Positions 7,534 through 15,929 of a stretch of DNA of 64,000 nt are shown here, one piece after another. The notes under the pieces are model-generated. The model was not told where the DNA came from. It searched no databases and saw only the letters and a list, made by a program, of their open reading frames with translations. A program made the translations under genes and the position numbers. Every line of letters begins with the position of its first letter. Position 1 is the first letter of the stretch. Source of the stretch: Paenibacillus sp. J5C2022 (lineage in GTDB: Bacteria > Bacillota > Bacilli > Paenibacillales > Paenibacillaceae); contig NZ_JAOQJC010000002.1 of assembly GCF_025567625.1 (NCBI RefSeq), positions 186,001 to 250,000 of the forward strand. Direction: 5' to 3'.

Positions 7534-9120
7534 TTGAAAACATTTGCTGAATTCGGCTTGGAACCAAAGGTACTGCAAGCAATTACGGAGCTTGGATTTG
7601 AGGAATCGACTCCAATTCAGGATAAAGCGATTCCGGTAGCGATGTCTGGCAAGGATATGATCGGCCAGGCGCAGACAGGGACAGGAAAGACAGCGGCATT
7701 CGGAATTCCGCTCATTAACAAAATTCCGATTACTGAAGATCGCATCGTTGCACTCATCATGACACCGACGCGCGAGCTCGCCATTCAGGTAGCTGATGAG
7801 ATCGGAAAGTTGACACGCTTTAAAGGACTGCGCTCGTTGCCGATTTACGGCGGTCAAGAGATCGGCCGGCAAATCCGCGCATTGAAGAAACGTCCTCAGA
7901 TCATTATTGGTACACCGGGGCGTCTACTGGACCATATTAACCGCAAAACGATCAAGCTTGAAGATGTTAAGACGGTCGTACTGGACGAAGCGGACGAAAT
8001 GCTGGATATGGGCTTCATGGAAGACATTCAGTCTATTCTGAAGCTGGTGCCGGACGAGCGTCAGACGCTATTGTTCTCGGCAACGATGCCGGCGAACATT
8101 CAGAAGCTGGCTCAGCAGTTCCTGAAGGAGCCCGAGCATGTATCGGTCATTCCTAAGCAGGTAACGGCGCCATCGATCGAACAAGCTTACATTGAAGTGC
8201 ATGAGCGTCAGAAGTTCGAAGCGCTCGGCCGCTTGCTGGATATGGAATCACCGGAGCTTGCCATCATCTTCGGACGCACGAAGCGCCGTGTCGACGAACT
8301 GAGCGAAGCGCTGCAGAAGCGCGGATACTCCGCGGACGGGCTTCATGGCGATCTGTCGCAGAATCAGCGCGACAACGTCATGCGCAAGTTCCGTGACGGC
8401 AGCATCGATGTGCTGGTTGCAACAGACGTTGCGGCTCGCGGACTGGATGTATCGGGCGTAACGCACGTTATCAACTTCGACTTGCCTCAAGATCCGGAGA
8501 GCTATGTGCACCGTATCGGCCGTACAGGCCGCGCCGGCAAGGAAGGCAAGGCATGGACATTCGTATCGCCTCGCGAGATCGATCATCTGCACTTCATCGA
8601 GCGCATTACGCGTCAGCGCATGACGCGCAAGCCGCTGCCGAGCATTGCGGAAGCGATCGAAGGCAAGCAGCGCGTTACGGCAGAGCGGATTATCGAGATC
8701 GTGCAGAACGAAGAGTTCTCGGAATACAAAGCGCTGTCCATTCAATTGCTGGAGCAATATGATTCCGTCCAGCTGCTGGCTGCATGCATGAAGCTGCTGA
8801 CAGGCGAGAAGAAGGATGTCACGATCGAGCTGACGCCTGAGGAGCCGATCCGCGCCAAGAAGCGCAGACCGGACATCCGCTCCAATGGACGGCCGTTCAA
8901 CCGCAGCGGCGGTGGCGGCTATCGCGGAGGCGGACGCAGCGGCGGAGGAGGCTACCGCGGCGGCAATGACAACAATCGCAGCGGCGGCGGTTATCGCGGC
9001 GGCGGACGCAGCGGCGGCAGCGGCGGCAGCGGCTACGGCTATAAGCGTAGTGAAGAGGGTCGCGGCGATCGCAGACCAAGAAGCTCCGGTTCCTCCGGAG
9101 GTTACTCCAATAACGAATAG
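7534..9120 (+). CDS. cshA: DEAD-box ATP-dependent RNA helicase CshA
   Basis: A 528-residue DEAD-box helicase that remodels RNA in mRNA decay, ribosome assembly and cold adaptation. The motifs appear in order: Q motif TPIQ, Walker [37 protein letters not shown], then [11 protein letters not shown] and [11 protein letters not shown] basic Gly-Arg rich tail (about residues 450-528, repeated [10 protein letters not shown]) suits RNA binding. The start is TTG at 7534, 12 nt after AAGGAG (7516-7521). An ATG at 7523 reads only four codons and its stop TGA overlaps the TTG, so short-range coupling is possible. It is ended by a clear terminator. Paralogue assignment is by overall similarity. Confidence 0.92.
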   Translation: MKTFAEFGLEPKVLQAITELGFEESTPIQDKAIPVAMSGKDMIGQAQTGTGKTAAFGIPLINKIPITEDRIVALIMTPTRELAIQVADEIGKLTRFKGLRSLPIYGGQEIGRQIRALKKRPQIIIGTPGRLLDHINRKTIKLEDVKTVVLDEADEMLDMGFMEDIQSILKLVPDERQTLLFSATMPANIQKLAQQFLKEPEHVSVIPKQVTAPSIEQAYIEVHERQKFEALGRLLDMESPELAIIFGRTKRRVDELSEALQKRGYSADGLHGDLSQNQRDNVMRKFRDGSIDVLVATDVAARGLDVSGVTHVINFDLPQDPESYVHRIGRTGRAGKEGKAWTFVSPREIDHLHFIERITRQRMTRKPLPSIAEAIEGKQRVTAERIIEIVQNEEFSEYKALSIQLLEQYDSVQLLAACMKLLTGEKKDVTIELTPEEPIRAKKRRPDIRSNGRPFNRSGGGGYRGGGRSGGGGYRGGNDNNRSGGGYRGGGRSGGSGGSGYGYKRSEEGRGDRRPRSSGSSGGYSNNE

Positions 9121-9132
9121 CGCATGACCATC

Positions 9133-9177
9133 CGGGGAAGTCCGTGACGCCTTACGGGCATCGGACTTCCCCGTTTT
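9133..9177 (+). terminator. rho-independent terminator of cshA
   Basis: A perfect 12-bp stem (9133-9144 with 9162-9173) is followed by TTTT. It overlaps the most upstream ATG of the following frame, which supports the later start at 9225 for that gene. Confidence 0.9.
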
Positions 9178-9224
9178 CTGTGCTTGGCTTATGGTTGACT
9201 ACATATTATTTGGGGGCGAAGCTG

Positions 9225-10025
9225 ATGGAACCTAGAGGGCTAATGGGAGGATTTTACCGCATATCTGAATGGATTATGAGGTTTTCCGTCATCAATTTGC
9301 TATGGATCGCGTGTTCGATTCCGTTTTTCTTTTTCCTCCTGACACTGTTCGTAGGTACGGGAGAGCAGCTCACAGATGAGCAGCTATTGGGCAATATGTA
9401 TATGACGCTTATATTAATGGCCGTAGTAGCGCCGTTCACATTATTTCCGGCGACGGCGGCGATGTTCACGGTTGCCCGCAAGTGGGTAATGGGCGAAGTT
9501 GACGTGCCGCTATTCAAGACCTTCTTCCGCGGCTACAAGGAGAACTATAAGCAGAGTATGCTGGGCGGCATTCTATATACGCTCTTGTTCACCATTATGG
9601 TAGTGGACTTTATCGTCTATCGCGAGCAGTTGAATATCCTTTCATATATATTCATCGCCTTTCTTATCTTGCTTGGCGTGTCGATGTTCAATTTCTTCTC
9701 GATGCTGGCTCATTATCATATGAAAACGTTTCAACTTCTGAAAAATGCGCTGCTCATTACGATCGGCAAGCCGTTCCGCTCCCTCTCCACGGCGATTATG
9801 GCAGGTGTAGTTGCGTATATCAGCACGCAGTTCACATTCCTGATTCCGTTCTTCATGGGAAGCATTATCGCTTATCTGTCTTTCTGGAACTTCAATATTA
9901 TTTATTTGAAGCTGCAGGAGCAGGCGGAGAAGATGAAGCAGTCTGAAGAGGAAGAGGCGGAGGAGGCGGCCGAGATGGACCGCGAGGATCTGGTGAAGGA
10001 CGATTCCAAGGATTCCTTGAAATAA
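9225..10025 (+). CDS. YesL-like (DUF624) membrane protein
   Basis: A 266-residue integral membrane protein with about five or six hydrophobic segments. It opens MGGFYRISEWIMRFSVINLLW, the usual start of YesL/DUF624 proteins, followed by FTLFPATAAMFTVARKW. The tail after residue 230 is strongly charged (EEEEAEEAAEMD). DUF624 proteins often sit beside carbohydrate uptake systems, but none is here. The start is ATG at 9225 with GGGGGCG at 9212-9218; an upstream in-frame ATG (9144) falls inside the cshA terminator. Function is unknown. Confidence 0.82.
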   Translation: MEPRGLMGGFYRISEWIMRFSVINLLWIACSIPFFFFLLTLFVGTGEQLTDEQLLGNMYMTLILMAVVAPFTLFPATAAMFTVARKWVMGEVDVPLFKTFFRGYKENYKQSMLGGILYTLLFTIMVVDFIVYREQLNILSYIFIAFLILLGVSMFNFFSMLAHYHMKTFQLLKNALLITIGKPFRSLSTAIMAGVVAYISTQFTFLIPFFMGSIIAYLSFWNFNIIYLKLQEQAEKMKQSEEEEAEEAAEMDREDLVKDDSKDSLK

Positions 10026-10039
10026 CATCCCGGGCGGAG

Positions 10040-10068
10040 TTTACTTTTGGTTGGGAACAGTCTATAAT
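10040..10068 (+). promoter_or_regulatory. SigA promoter of 6S RNA
   Basis: TTTACT (10040-10045), a 17-bp spacer and a perfect TATAAT (10063-10068). Predicted start is near 10075, at the first base of the 6S-like sequence. Confidence 0.75.
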
Positions 10069-10074
10069 AACTAT

Positions 10075-10257
10075 ACATCCTGCGATGTTCGTTTCGACTC
10101 TTCGTTGTTTTGAACCAATGGCTGTTTCTTGGGAGTTCAACATATCAGCGTGGCTGTCATGCCCCTGTTGAGGGGACTTCAAAAGCGCTGCTGCGGACAC
10201 CCACCTGCGAGAGCGGGTTCAGAAACATGTGAGTCTGACGGCATAAGCGGGTTTTTA
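10075..10257 (+). ncRNA. ssrS: 6S RNA
   Basis: A stretch of about 183 nt without coding features, behind a perfect promoter and ending at a T run. It contains sequence I recognise from Firmicute 6S RNA: TGCGATGTTCG near the 5' end, TTGAACCAAT, and CGGACACCCACCTGCGAG in the 3' half. The 5' CCTGC can pair with the 3' GCGGG just before the T run, as in the closing stem of 6S. 6S RNA binds SigA-RNA polymerase and tunes it in stationary phase. Exact ends are inferred. The alternative would be an unrelated leader, which the internal promoter and the 3' T run argue against. Confidence 0.8.
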
Positions 10258-10268
10258 CTTACCAGGGA

Positions 10269-10306
10269 AGAGCTTTCGTCTTTATTCCGGCGAAAGCTCT
10301 TTTTTC
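10269..10306 (+). terminator. second terminator behind 6S RNA
   Basis: A 10-bp stem (10269-10278 with 10291-10300) is followed by six T. It stands 12 nt beyond the likely 6S 3' end, so read-through from the 6S promoter would be stopped before the next gene. Confidence 0.85.
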
Positions 10307-10364
10307 ATGCCTGAAAACATGGTATCATAGAGTTTATGTAGATAGATGCCAGAGGGGGAGATCG

Positions 10365-10757
10365 TTGTTGTTGAAGCGGACCTTGATCGGGCTGCTGCGC
10401 AGTCATGAAGCGACGGGCGACAGGGCAAAGGATCCATTGCTGAAATCGCACTTTTACAAGTTGACCAAGGACAAGGCTTGGGAGGAAGTAGTATCCACTG
10501 TTAAGAAGATGCAGGGGTATAAAGTGCTTCATGAAGTGGAATCGGTTGGCGAGATTGTGATGGAGAAGCGCACGGTCACGGGCAGAACAATGGACATTAC
10601 CGTTTCTGTCATCGGCGTTGACCCGCTTAGGTCGGCGGTAGACATCTATTCCGCCTCGCGCGGCTCTTTAGGGGATTTGGGTTCGAATTATCGCGTTATA
10701 CTTGAAATATACCGAACGTTAGACAAGCGGTTAGCCGCATTCAAAGTAAATAGTTGA
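10365..10757 (+). CDS. DUF1499-like cytosolic protein
   Basis: A 130-residue soluble protein. The C-terminal part AVDIYSASRGSLGDLGSNYRVI resembles the end of DUF1499 proteins (V-D-x-x-S-x-S-R then D-L-G-x-N), and the length fits. The middle repeats alternating strands (EIVMEKRTVTGRTMDITVSVI). Function is unknown. TTG at 10365 follows AGAGGGGGAG (10351-10360) at short spacing; the next two TTG codons (10368, 10371) are also possible starts. It follows 6S RNA in the same direction, separated by a strong terminator, so it needs its own promoter. Confidence 0.6.
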   Translation: MLLKRTLIGLLRSHEATGDRAKDPLLKSHFYKLTKDKAWEEVVSTVKKMQGYKVLHEVESVGEIVMEKRTVTGRTMDITVSVIGVDPLRSAVDIYSASRGSLGDLGSNYRVILEIYRTLDKRLAAFKVNS

Positions 10758-10765
10758 TCCATAAG

Positions 10766-10799
10766 CAAAGCGAGGAAGGGAAGCCCTTCACTCGCTTTG
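10766..10799. terminator. terminator between convergent genes
   Basis: An imperfect long stem built from CAAAGCGAG and CTCGCTTTG with an inner AAGGG / CCCTT lies between the DUF1499-like gene and tpx and can serve both directions. Confidence 0.7.
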
Positions 10800-10836
10800 T
10801 TTGCGGTATGTAGCAGCTTTGAGGCTAAATTAAGCT

Positions 10837-11355
10837 CTACAGCAATTCCTTTACAGCTGCAAGTGCCTTGTCGTAATCTGGATGCTCAGCCATTTCGGAT
10901 AAGTATTCAACGTACTTAATCGTGTTATTTTGGTCGATGACGAAGATTGCGCGCATATCCAGGGCAAACTCTTTAATAAGCACGCCGTACGCTTCGCCGA
11001 AGCTGTTGGTTTTATAATCGGACAGCATAACGACTTTGTCTACGCCTGCAGCGCCGCACCAGCGCGCCTGCGCGAATGGCGTATCTACGCTTACTGTGAG
11101 AACAACGACGTTGTCACCCAGGCCTGCAGCTTCTTCGTTGAAGCGGCGCGTCTGCATGTCGCATACGCCAGTATCAATGGACGGGACCACGCTGATCAGT
11201 TTGATCTTGCCGCTGTAATCGTTCAGAGCGGCCGTCTCCGTCAACGATTTGTTCAGGGCGAAGTCAGGCGCTTGATCCCCTGCCTGCAGCGCTGGACCGA
11301 TTAATGTGATGGGGTTGCCTTTCAACGTTGCTACGCCCGTACGTTCTTGTGCCAT
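10837..11355 (-). CDS. tpx: thiol peroxidase Tpx
   Basis: A 172-residue atypical two-cysteine peroxiredoxin that reduces peroxides in the cytosol using thioredoxin. Peroxidatic Cys is about residue 65 in [15 protein letters not shown] and the likely resolving Cys is about residue 100 in ARWCGAAG. Length is the family norm (about 167-172). ATG at 11355 follows GGAGGAGGA on the minus strand; the upstream in-frame ATG is not supported. It is divergent from the rhomboid gene, with about 100 bp for both promoters. Confidence 0.95.
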   Translation of the reverse strand: MAQERTGVATLKGNPITLIGPALQAGDQAPDFALNKSLTETAALNDYSGKIKLISVVPSIDTGVCDMQTRRFNEEAAGLGDNVVVLTVSVDTPFAQARWCGAAGVDKVVMLSDYKTNSFGEAYGVLIKEFALDMRAIFVIDQNNTIKYVEYLSEMAEHPDYDKALAAVKELL

Positions 11356-11457
11356 AATGAAATTCCTCCTCCAATGGGGTTTGATCGATACGACATTCAT
11401 TATAATCGTTTAAGAAGAGAGTTGTCCAATTATTGGCGGGTGAAAGGGGGTAATGGA

Positions 11458-12105
11458 ATGATATTTCTGCGCTATGAAAGTTTTCGGGGATACTTGCGCA
11501 GCTATCCCGGCACGTCTGTGCTTGTATTGCTCAATATCGTTTACTTTATTGTGATCGCAGCGAAGGGTGACCCGAACAACGTTTTGCATGCTTTCCGGAT
11601 GGGTGCCTTCGTATGGGATCCCGTGAACGATCCGTTTGGTCTGGAGCAGCCGTGGCGATATATCGTATCCCAGTTTATGCATGCTGACTTCAGTCATTTG
11701 TTTTTTAATATGTTCGCCTTGATCGTATTCGTTCCGCCGCTTGAATATTTACTGAAGACGGTTAGATTTATTCCGTTTTACTTGCTCTGCGGCATCGGCG
11801 GCAATCTGTTGTCGGCGATTATGGATTTGATGTTCGGAGATGGCGATCCCAATATAGGTGTAGGAGCCTCCGGGGCGATCTACGGCGCTTACGGAGCGTA
11901 CCTGTTCATCGCGCTTTTCAGGAAATCGATGTTGGACAGCGGTTCGCGACAGACGATCTATATTTTATTGGGGTTTGGCATCTTGTACTCCATTATGATG
12001 GTGAAAGTTAGCTTGTGGGGTCATGTGGGAGGCCTGCTGACGGGATTTTTGCTTTACAAACTATTTGAATCGGCACATTTATGGAGACGGCAGCGTCCGT
12101 CTTAA
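11458..12105 (+). CDS. rhomboid family intramembrane serine protease
   Basis: A 215-residue, six-segment membrane protease. The catalytic Ser is about residue 138 in GVGASGAIYG and the catalytic His about residue 189 in LWGHVGGLLTG. The conserved HADFSHLFFNMFAL (H-x3-H-x3-N type) is in the second segment. It would cut membrane proteins within the bilayer; the substrate is unknown. ATG at 11458 lies 7 nt after AAAGGGGG; an upstream frame extension overlaps the tpx start region and is not favoured. Only 29 bp separate it from the LysR-type gene, so the two may be cotranscribed. Confidence 0.9.
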   Translation: MIFLRYESFRGYLRSYPGTSVLVLLNIVYFIVIAAKGDPNNVLHAFRMGAFVWDPVNDPFGLEQPWRYIVSQFMHADFSHLFFNMFALIVFVPPLEYLLKTVRFIPFYLLCGIGGNLLSAIMDLMFGDGDPNIGVGASGAIYGAYGAYLFIALFRKSMLDSGSRQTIYILLGFGILYSIMMVKVSLWGHVGGLLTGFLLYKLFESAHLWRRQRPS

Positions 12106-12134
12106 ATGTTGAAAATGGAGAGAGTGCGGACGGT

Positions 12135-13034
12135 ATGGAACTACGACAATTGTATTATTTCGTAAAGGTAGCGAAGAAGGAGCATGTAACGCAGGCTGCG
12201 GAGGAGCTTCATGTCGCGCAATCGGCCGTCAGTCGGCAAATCCACCAGCTGGAAGAGGAGTTGGGGGTTAAGTTGTTCGTGCAGAAAGGGCGCAACCTGC
12301 AGCTCACTCCGGTAGGTGCGCTCTTCTTGAAGCGCGCGGAAGTGATATTGGCCGATCTGGAGCGTGCGGTAATTGAGATTCACGAATTTCTGGACCCCGA
12401 GAAGGGGGAGATCCGGCTCGGCTTCCCCCATAGTCTGGGAATATCACTTATTCCGCAAGTTGTGGCGGCGTTCCGGAAGCTGCATCCCAACGTGAAGTTC
12501 CGCTTCAAGCAAGGGATGTATCCGACGCTTATTCGTGACCTGACGAAAGGGGAGATCGATCTTGCCTTCATCTCGCCATTCCCGAAGGAGCATGAGCACG
12601 TATGCGGGGAAGTGCTTCTGACGGAAGAGTTATATGCGATACTGCCCCCCGGACATTCGCTGTCGGCAGAGAAGGAGATTGAGCTGAAGCAGCTGGAGCA
12701 GGAGACGTTCGTTCTGTTCAGCGAGGGCTACTCGCTTCGTCCTATCGTATGGGATGCTTGCGAGCGTGCGGGATTCGTACCGAAGATCGGCTTCGAAGGG
12801 GAGGAGACGGATACGATCAGAGGGCTTGTAGCTGCCGGTATGGGGGTCAGCCTGCTGCCGGAGATGGCGCTGGATTATCGCGGCCCTCTCCAGCCCGAGA
12901 AGGTGAAGATATGCAATCCGTCTGTCACGAGAACGATCGGATTGATCCGCCGGTCCAATGAGAAGCTGCCGTTAGTGGCGAAGGTGTTTCACGGCTTCCT
13001 CGTTCGTTATTTCCAAGACCGTCAAGATAGATGA
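12135..13034 (+). CDS. LysR-type regulator similar to GltC
   Basis: A 299-residue LysR-type transcription factor. The winged helix-turn-helix is at about residues 1-60 (HVTQAAEELHVAQSAVSRQIHQLEEELG) and the co-inducer domain from about 90 to 290. It strongly resembles B. subtilis GltC: MELRQL-YF start, HVAQSA-SRQI, GLVAAGMGVSLLPE. GltC activates glutamate synthase, but no gltAB is in the window, so the target is open. ATG at 12135 is chosen because it starts the canonical MELRQ; GGAGAGAG lies upstream. Its position behind the rhomboid gene may be only convenience. Confidence 0.85.
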   Translation: MELRQLYYFVKVAKKEHVTQAAEELHVAQSAVSRQIHQLEEELGVKLFVQKGRNLQLTPVGALFLKRAEVILADLERAVIEIHEFLDPEKGEIRLGFPHSLGISLIPQVVAAFRKLHPNVKFRFKQGMYPTLIRDLTKGEIDLAFISPFPKEHEHVCGEVLLTEELYAILPPGHSLSAEKEIELKQLEQETFVLFSEGYSLRPIVWDACERAGFVPKIGFEGEETDTIRGLVAAGMGVSLLPEMALDYRGPLQPEKVKICNPSVTRTIGLIRRSNEKLPLVAKVFHGFLVRYFQDRQDR

Positions 13035-13074
13035 CAGGGCACCCAGTTTTTATATAGATTAGGTGGAAAAAATA

Positions 13075-13115
13075 AGGCCGTTCCCTCGGGTCAATGCTGA
13101 CCAAGGGAACGGCCT
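13075..13115. terminator. bidirectional terminator
   Basis: A stem AGGCCGTTCCCT / AGGGAACGGCCT with a few further inner pairs lies between the convergent LysR-type and YugP-type genes. Confidence 0.85.
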
Positions 13116-13126
13116 ATATATTTATT

Positions 13127-13798
13127 CTAGTCTCTGTTCTGCGTAAAGATAAGAATATAGCGCAGCAGTTCCATCAAGGACAAGAGAGCTGCGGCCACAT
13201 AGGTAAGTGCTGCGGCGTTCAATACTTTGGCGACGCCCCGCTCCTCATTGTTCGTAATGAAGCCCTCGGCGACCATTAGCTCACGTGCCCGGTTGCTGGC
13301 GTTGAACTCGACGGGCAGTGTGATCAGCTGGAAAGCGACTGCGATAGAGAAGAAGATAATGCCGAGTCCGATCAAGCCTAACGCATTGAACAGGAAGCCG
13401 GCGATCAGCAGGAACGGCGCAATGCCGGATGCGAAGTTCACTATCGGGAATATGCGGTGCCGCGCGACGAGGAATGGATAATGGACCTTGTGCTGGATCG
13501 CATGTCCCACCTCGTGGCAGGCGACGGAAATGGCCGATATGGAGCTCTCGTAATATACCGGTTCCGACAGTCTCACTACCCGATTGATGGGGTCGTAATG
13601 GTCGGTCAGAGCTCCACGGACCGGTTCGATCGGTACGTCATGCAAGCCGTTGCTGTCCAGCATTCTTCTTGCGGCCTGATACCCTGTCAATCCGCTGCTT
13701 GCTTGCACCTGAGTCCATTTCTTGAATGTGCCCTTCACACGGAATTGCGCCCAGATTGTCAGGGCGAAAGCCAACAATACTGGAATGTACATCATCAT
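13127..13798 (-). CDS. YugP family membrane zinc metallopeptidase
   Basis: A 223-residue membrane protein of the neutral zinc metallopeptidase family PF04298 (YugP). The zinc-binding HEVGH is at residues 95-99, with an N-terminal membrane segment and two or three more after residue 115. The likely third zinc ligand lies in the conserved ITLPVEFNASNRARE. Biological substrates are unknown. Start is at the first of three ATG codons, behind GGAGGA on the minus strand. It lies 31 bp downstream of the MerR-type gene on the same strand and is probably cotranscribed with it. Confidence 0.9.
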   Translation of the reverse strand: MMMYIPVLLAFALTIWAQFRVKGTFKKWTQVQASSGLTGYQAARRMLDSNGLHDVPIEPVRGALTDHYDPINRVVRLSEPVYYESSISAISVACHEVGHAIQHKVHYPFLVARHRIFPIVNFASGIAPFLLIAGFLFNALGLIGLGIIFFSIAVAFQLITLPVEFNASNRARELMVAEGFITNNEERGVAKVLNAAALTYVAAALLSLMELLRYILIFTQNRD

Positions 13799-13829
13799 GG
13801 TTGATTCCTCCGTTACATGGTTGTCTTCG

Positions 13830-14270
13830 TTACATGAGAGAGCTCTTGTTCGTCAGGAGCATCAACGCTTCGATACAGGCGGCGGCTTGGGGCATCATTC
13901 GGGTGTACAAGCGGTTGACTTGCCGCGGCTTCATCTTCTTGATGACGGGCTCGAGCTCCTTCACTTCCTGCTCCAGCTTGGCAAGATGCTGCTGTATCTC
14001 CGATAATTTCAATGTCACCTGTTCGTCCGGCGTCACTTCGCTCCAAGTGCTTAACGCGGATTTAATCTCATCTAACGTATACTTGGCTTTTTTCATCTCC
14101 TCAATACGTTCAAGCCGCTGTAAAGTTTCATGTGCATACAGGCGATAATTTTTTTCTGTCCGCTTTGCCGGCTCGATCAATCCGAGCTTCGTATAATAAT
14201 CGATTGTTCTGGCGCTTATATTCGATATTCTCGACAATTCTCCGATCCGATATAGCTCTGCGATTACCAT
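13830..14270 (-). CDS. MerR family transcriptional regulator
   Basis: A 146-residue MerR-type regulator. N-terminal winged helix LYRIGELSRISNISARTIDYYTKLGLIEPAKRTEKNYRLY (residues about 6-46), then a long dimerisation coiled coil to about residue 115. There is no cysteine cluster, so it is not a metal sensor of the classical type. ATG at 14270 is preceded by AAGGGCGGTG; an earlier ATG at 14291 lacks a ribosome site. It is first in a likely two-gene unit with the YugP-type protease. MerR proteins usually twist their own long-spacer promoter, but no such promoter was recognised here. Confidence 0.87.
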   Translation of the reverse strand: MVIAELYRIGELSRISNISARTIDYYTKLGLIEPAKRTEKNYRLYAHETLQRLERIEEMKKAKYTLDEIKSALSTWSEVTPDEQVTLKLSEIQQHLAKLEQEVKELEPVIKKMKPRQVNRLYTRMMPQAAACIEALMLLTNKSSLM

Positions 14271-14393
14271 TCTTTCACCGCCCTTATTCATCTTCTATTT
14301 CTAATATTAATAGGAATGAGATCATACAGTCAAACGTTTGCGTTGTTCCTCTAGTGGATGTTATTGGGGATAGCGGAAGGGACGAAAGATTTG

Positions 14394-14433
14394 CGTAACC
14401 ATACCTTACATATTCACGTGATTTCATATAACA
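14394..14433 (+). promoter_or_regulatory. two tandem GlnR/TnrA-like boxes upstream of amt
   Basis: The GlnR/TnrA consensus is TGTNA-N7-TNACA. Box 1 (14394-14410) is CGTAA-N7-TTACA and box 2 (14417-14433) is CGTGA-N7-TAACA. Each matches all fixed positions except the first T, and the centres are 23 bp apart, about two helical turns. They lie about 70-110 bp upstream of the predicted start, a place suited to activation. Confidence 0.55.
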
Positions 14434-14467
14434 ATGAGCGGTGTTTCGACTATTTTAACATTTTTTG

Positions 14468-14496
14468 TTGCCAAATCAATGGCCTGATACTATAAT
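14468..14496 (+). promoter_or_regulatory. SigA-type promoter of the amt operon
   Basis: TTGCCA (14468-14473), a 17-bp spacer and TATAAT (14491-14496). The start would be near 14503 with a leader of about 53 nt. Confidence 0.75.
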
Positions 14497-14555
14497 GGCA
14501 ATATGGATTTCAGTAAGTGTCAGAAAAAATAACATACAAGGGGAGAGTGGACGCT

Positions 14556-15929
14556 TTGGTGAAGAAAGTAATATTGGCGTTAAGCTGCATGACGATTTTG
14601 TTTCCGGTGATGGCATTGGCTGCAGGGCCTGAAGCGGCTGTGCTTGACACGGGATTGAATTCATTGTGGATTATTTTATCCTTTATACTGGTACTGCTTA
14701 TGCAAGGCGGCTTTATTCTGCTGGAAGCCGGCTCGACAAGGATGAAGAATGCAGGTCACGTTGCCGGAAAAACCATCTTCACAGTAGGATTTGCCGCTCT
14801 TATCTATTGGGCTGTAGGTTACGGTATCGCATTCGGCGGCGATTTGGGCGACAGCATGCTTAACAAATTTATGGGCTGGGGCGAATTTTTCTTTAGTCCC
14901 GCAACGGAGATGGCAGATGGCGAATCTTTTACGACGGCAGTATTCTTCCTGTTCCAGCTCGCATTTGCCGCCATTTCCCTTTCAATCGCATGGGGGGGAT
15001 TTGCCGAACGGGCAAAGCTATCGGCTTACGTCGTATTTACAATCGTATTTATCGCTTTCATTTATCCTGTAGTAGCGCACTGGATTTGGGGCGGCGGATG
15101 GTTGGCCGACCATGGTGCGCAAGATTTTGCCGGATCTACAGTAGTGCATTTGACAGGTGCGGTTGCCGCATTTGCCGCTACTGTGCTTCTGAAGCCGAGA
15201 ATCGGCAAGTTTAACAAGGACGGCTCAGCCAATGAGATATTGGGCCATAATCAGGTGTTTACAGCGTTGTCTGTGCTGCTGCTCTGGGTCGGCTGGTTCG
15301 GTTTCAATGCGGGTTCGACAGTTGCGATCGGTGACGGCTTCTTCACTTACGTCGCGTTTACGACGATGCTTGGAGCAGGTGCAGGCGGCGTAGCGGCACT
15401 GCTCATTTCGTGGGCGGTGCAAGGTAAGGCGGATATTACGACGATGTTGAACGGTACGCTTGCCGGTCTGGTGGCTATTACGGCATCTTGTGCATTTGTG
15501 GAGCCGTGGGCTGCGGTCGTCATCGGTCTGGTAGCAGGCGTGCTGGTATTCTACAGTGTGAAATTGTTCGAGAAGCTGAAGGTGGACGATCCCATTTATG
15601 CCCTTTCCGTTCATGGTATGGCAGGCATATGGGGAACGCTTGCGAACGGGATATTCGCCACGCAGGCTTTGGCAGACAAGGTTGGCGTAGGGCAAGGCGG
15701 GTTGATCGATACCGGCAATTGGAAGCAGCTGTGGGTGCAATTCCAGTCCGTTGTCGTAGCAGGGGCTTTCGTGCTTGTCGTTTCCTTTATAGTACTAGGC
15801 ATCATGAAGAAATTTATCGGATTCCGCGTAACGGAGGAGCAGGAAATAATCGGGCTTGACCTTAGCGAGCATGGCGCGTACGGTTATCCTGAGCAATTGA
15901 AGAAGCCGGGTGGGGATATAAGCGTATAA
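14556..15929 (+). CDS. amtB: ammonium channel Amt (AmtB family)
   Basis: A protein of about 457 residues with a cleavable signal-like start (KKVILALSCMTILFPVMALAAG) and eleven membrane segments, moving ammonium or ammonia across the membrane. Family signatures are seen: GGFILLEAGSTRMKN, FFLFQLAFAAISLSI, VHLTGAVAAFAA, and GWFGFNAGS and LSVHGMAGIWG with the pore histidine. TTG at 14556 (or GTG at 14559) is placed 10-13 nt after AGGGGAG (14539-14545). Usual companions are PII proteins (glnK), but the next gene, overlapping by one base, is a GlnD-like DUF294 protein instead. Upstream GlnR/TnrA-like boxes suggest nitrogen control. Confidence 0.95.
   Translation: MVKKVILALSCMTILFPVMALAAGPEAAVLDTGLNSLWIILSFILVLLMQGGFILLEAGSTRMKNAGHVAGKTIFTVGFAALIYWAVGYGIAFGGDLGDSMLNKFMGWGEFFFSPATEMADGESFTTAVFFLFQLAFAAISLSIAWGGFAERAKLSAYVVFTIVFIAFIYPVVAHWIWGGGWLADHGAQDFAGSTVVHLTGAVAAFAATVLLKPRIGKFNKDGSANEILGHNQVFTALSVLLLWVGWFGFNAGSTVAIGDGFFTYVAFTTMLGAGAGGVAALLISWAVQGKADITTMLNGTLAGLVAITASCAFVEPWAAVVIGLVAGVLVFYSVKLFEKLKVDDPIYALSVHGMAGIWGTLANGIFATQALADKVGVGQGGLIDTGNWKQLWVQFQSVVVAGAFVLVVSFIVLGIMKKFIGFRVTEEQEIIGLDLSEHGAYGYPEQLKKPGGDISV

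Noticed and set aside
14442..14460. Third GlnR/TnrA box ahead of amt
   Set aside because: The half-sites TGTTT and TAACA are separated by 9 rather than 7 bp, so it does not meet the pattern. It is mentioned only as a near-match.
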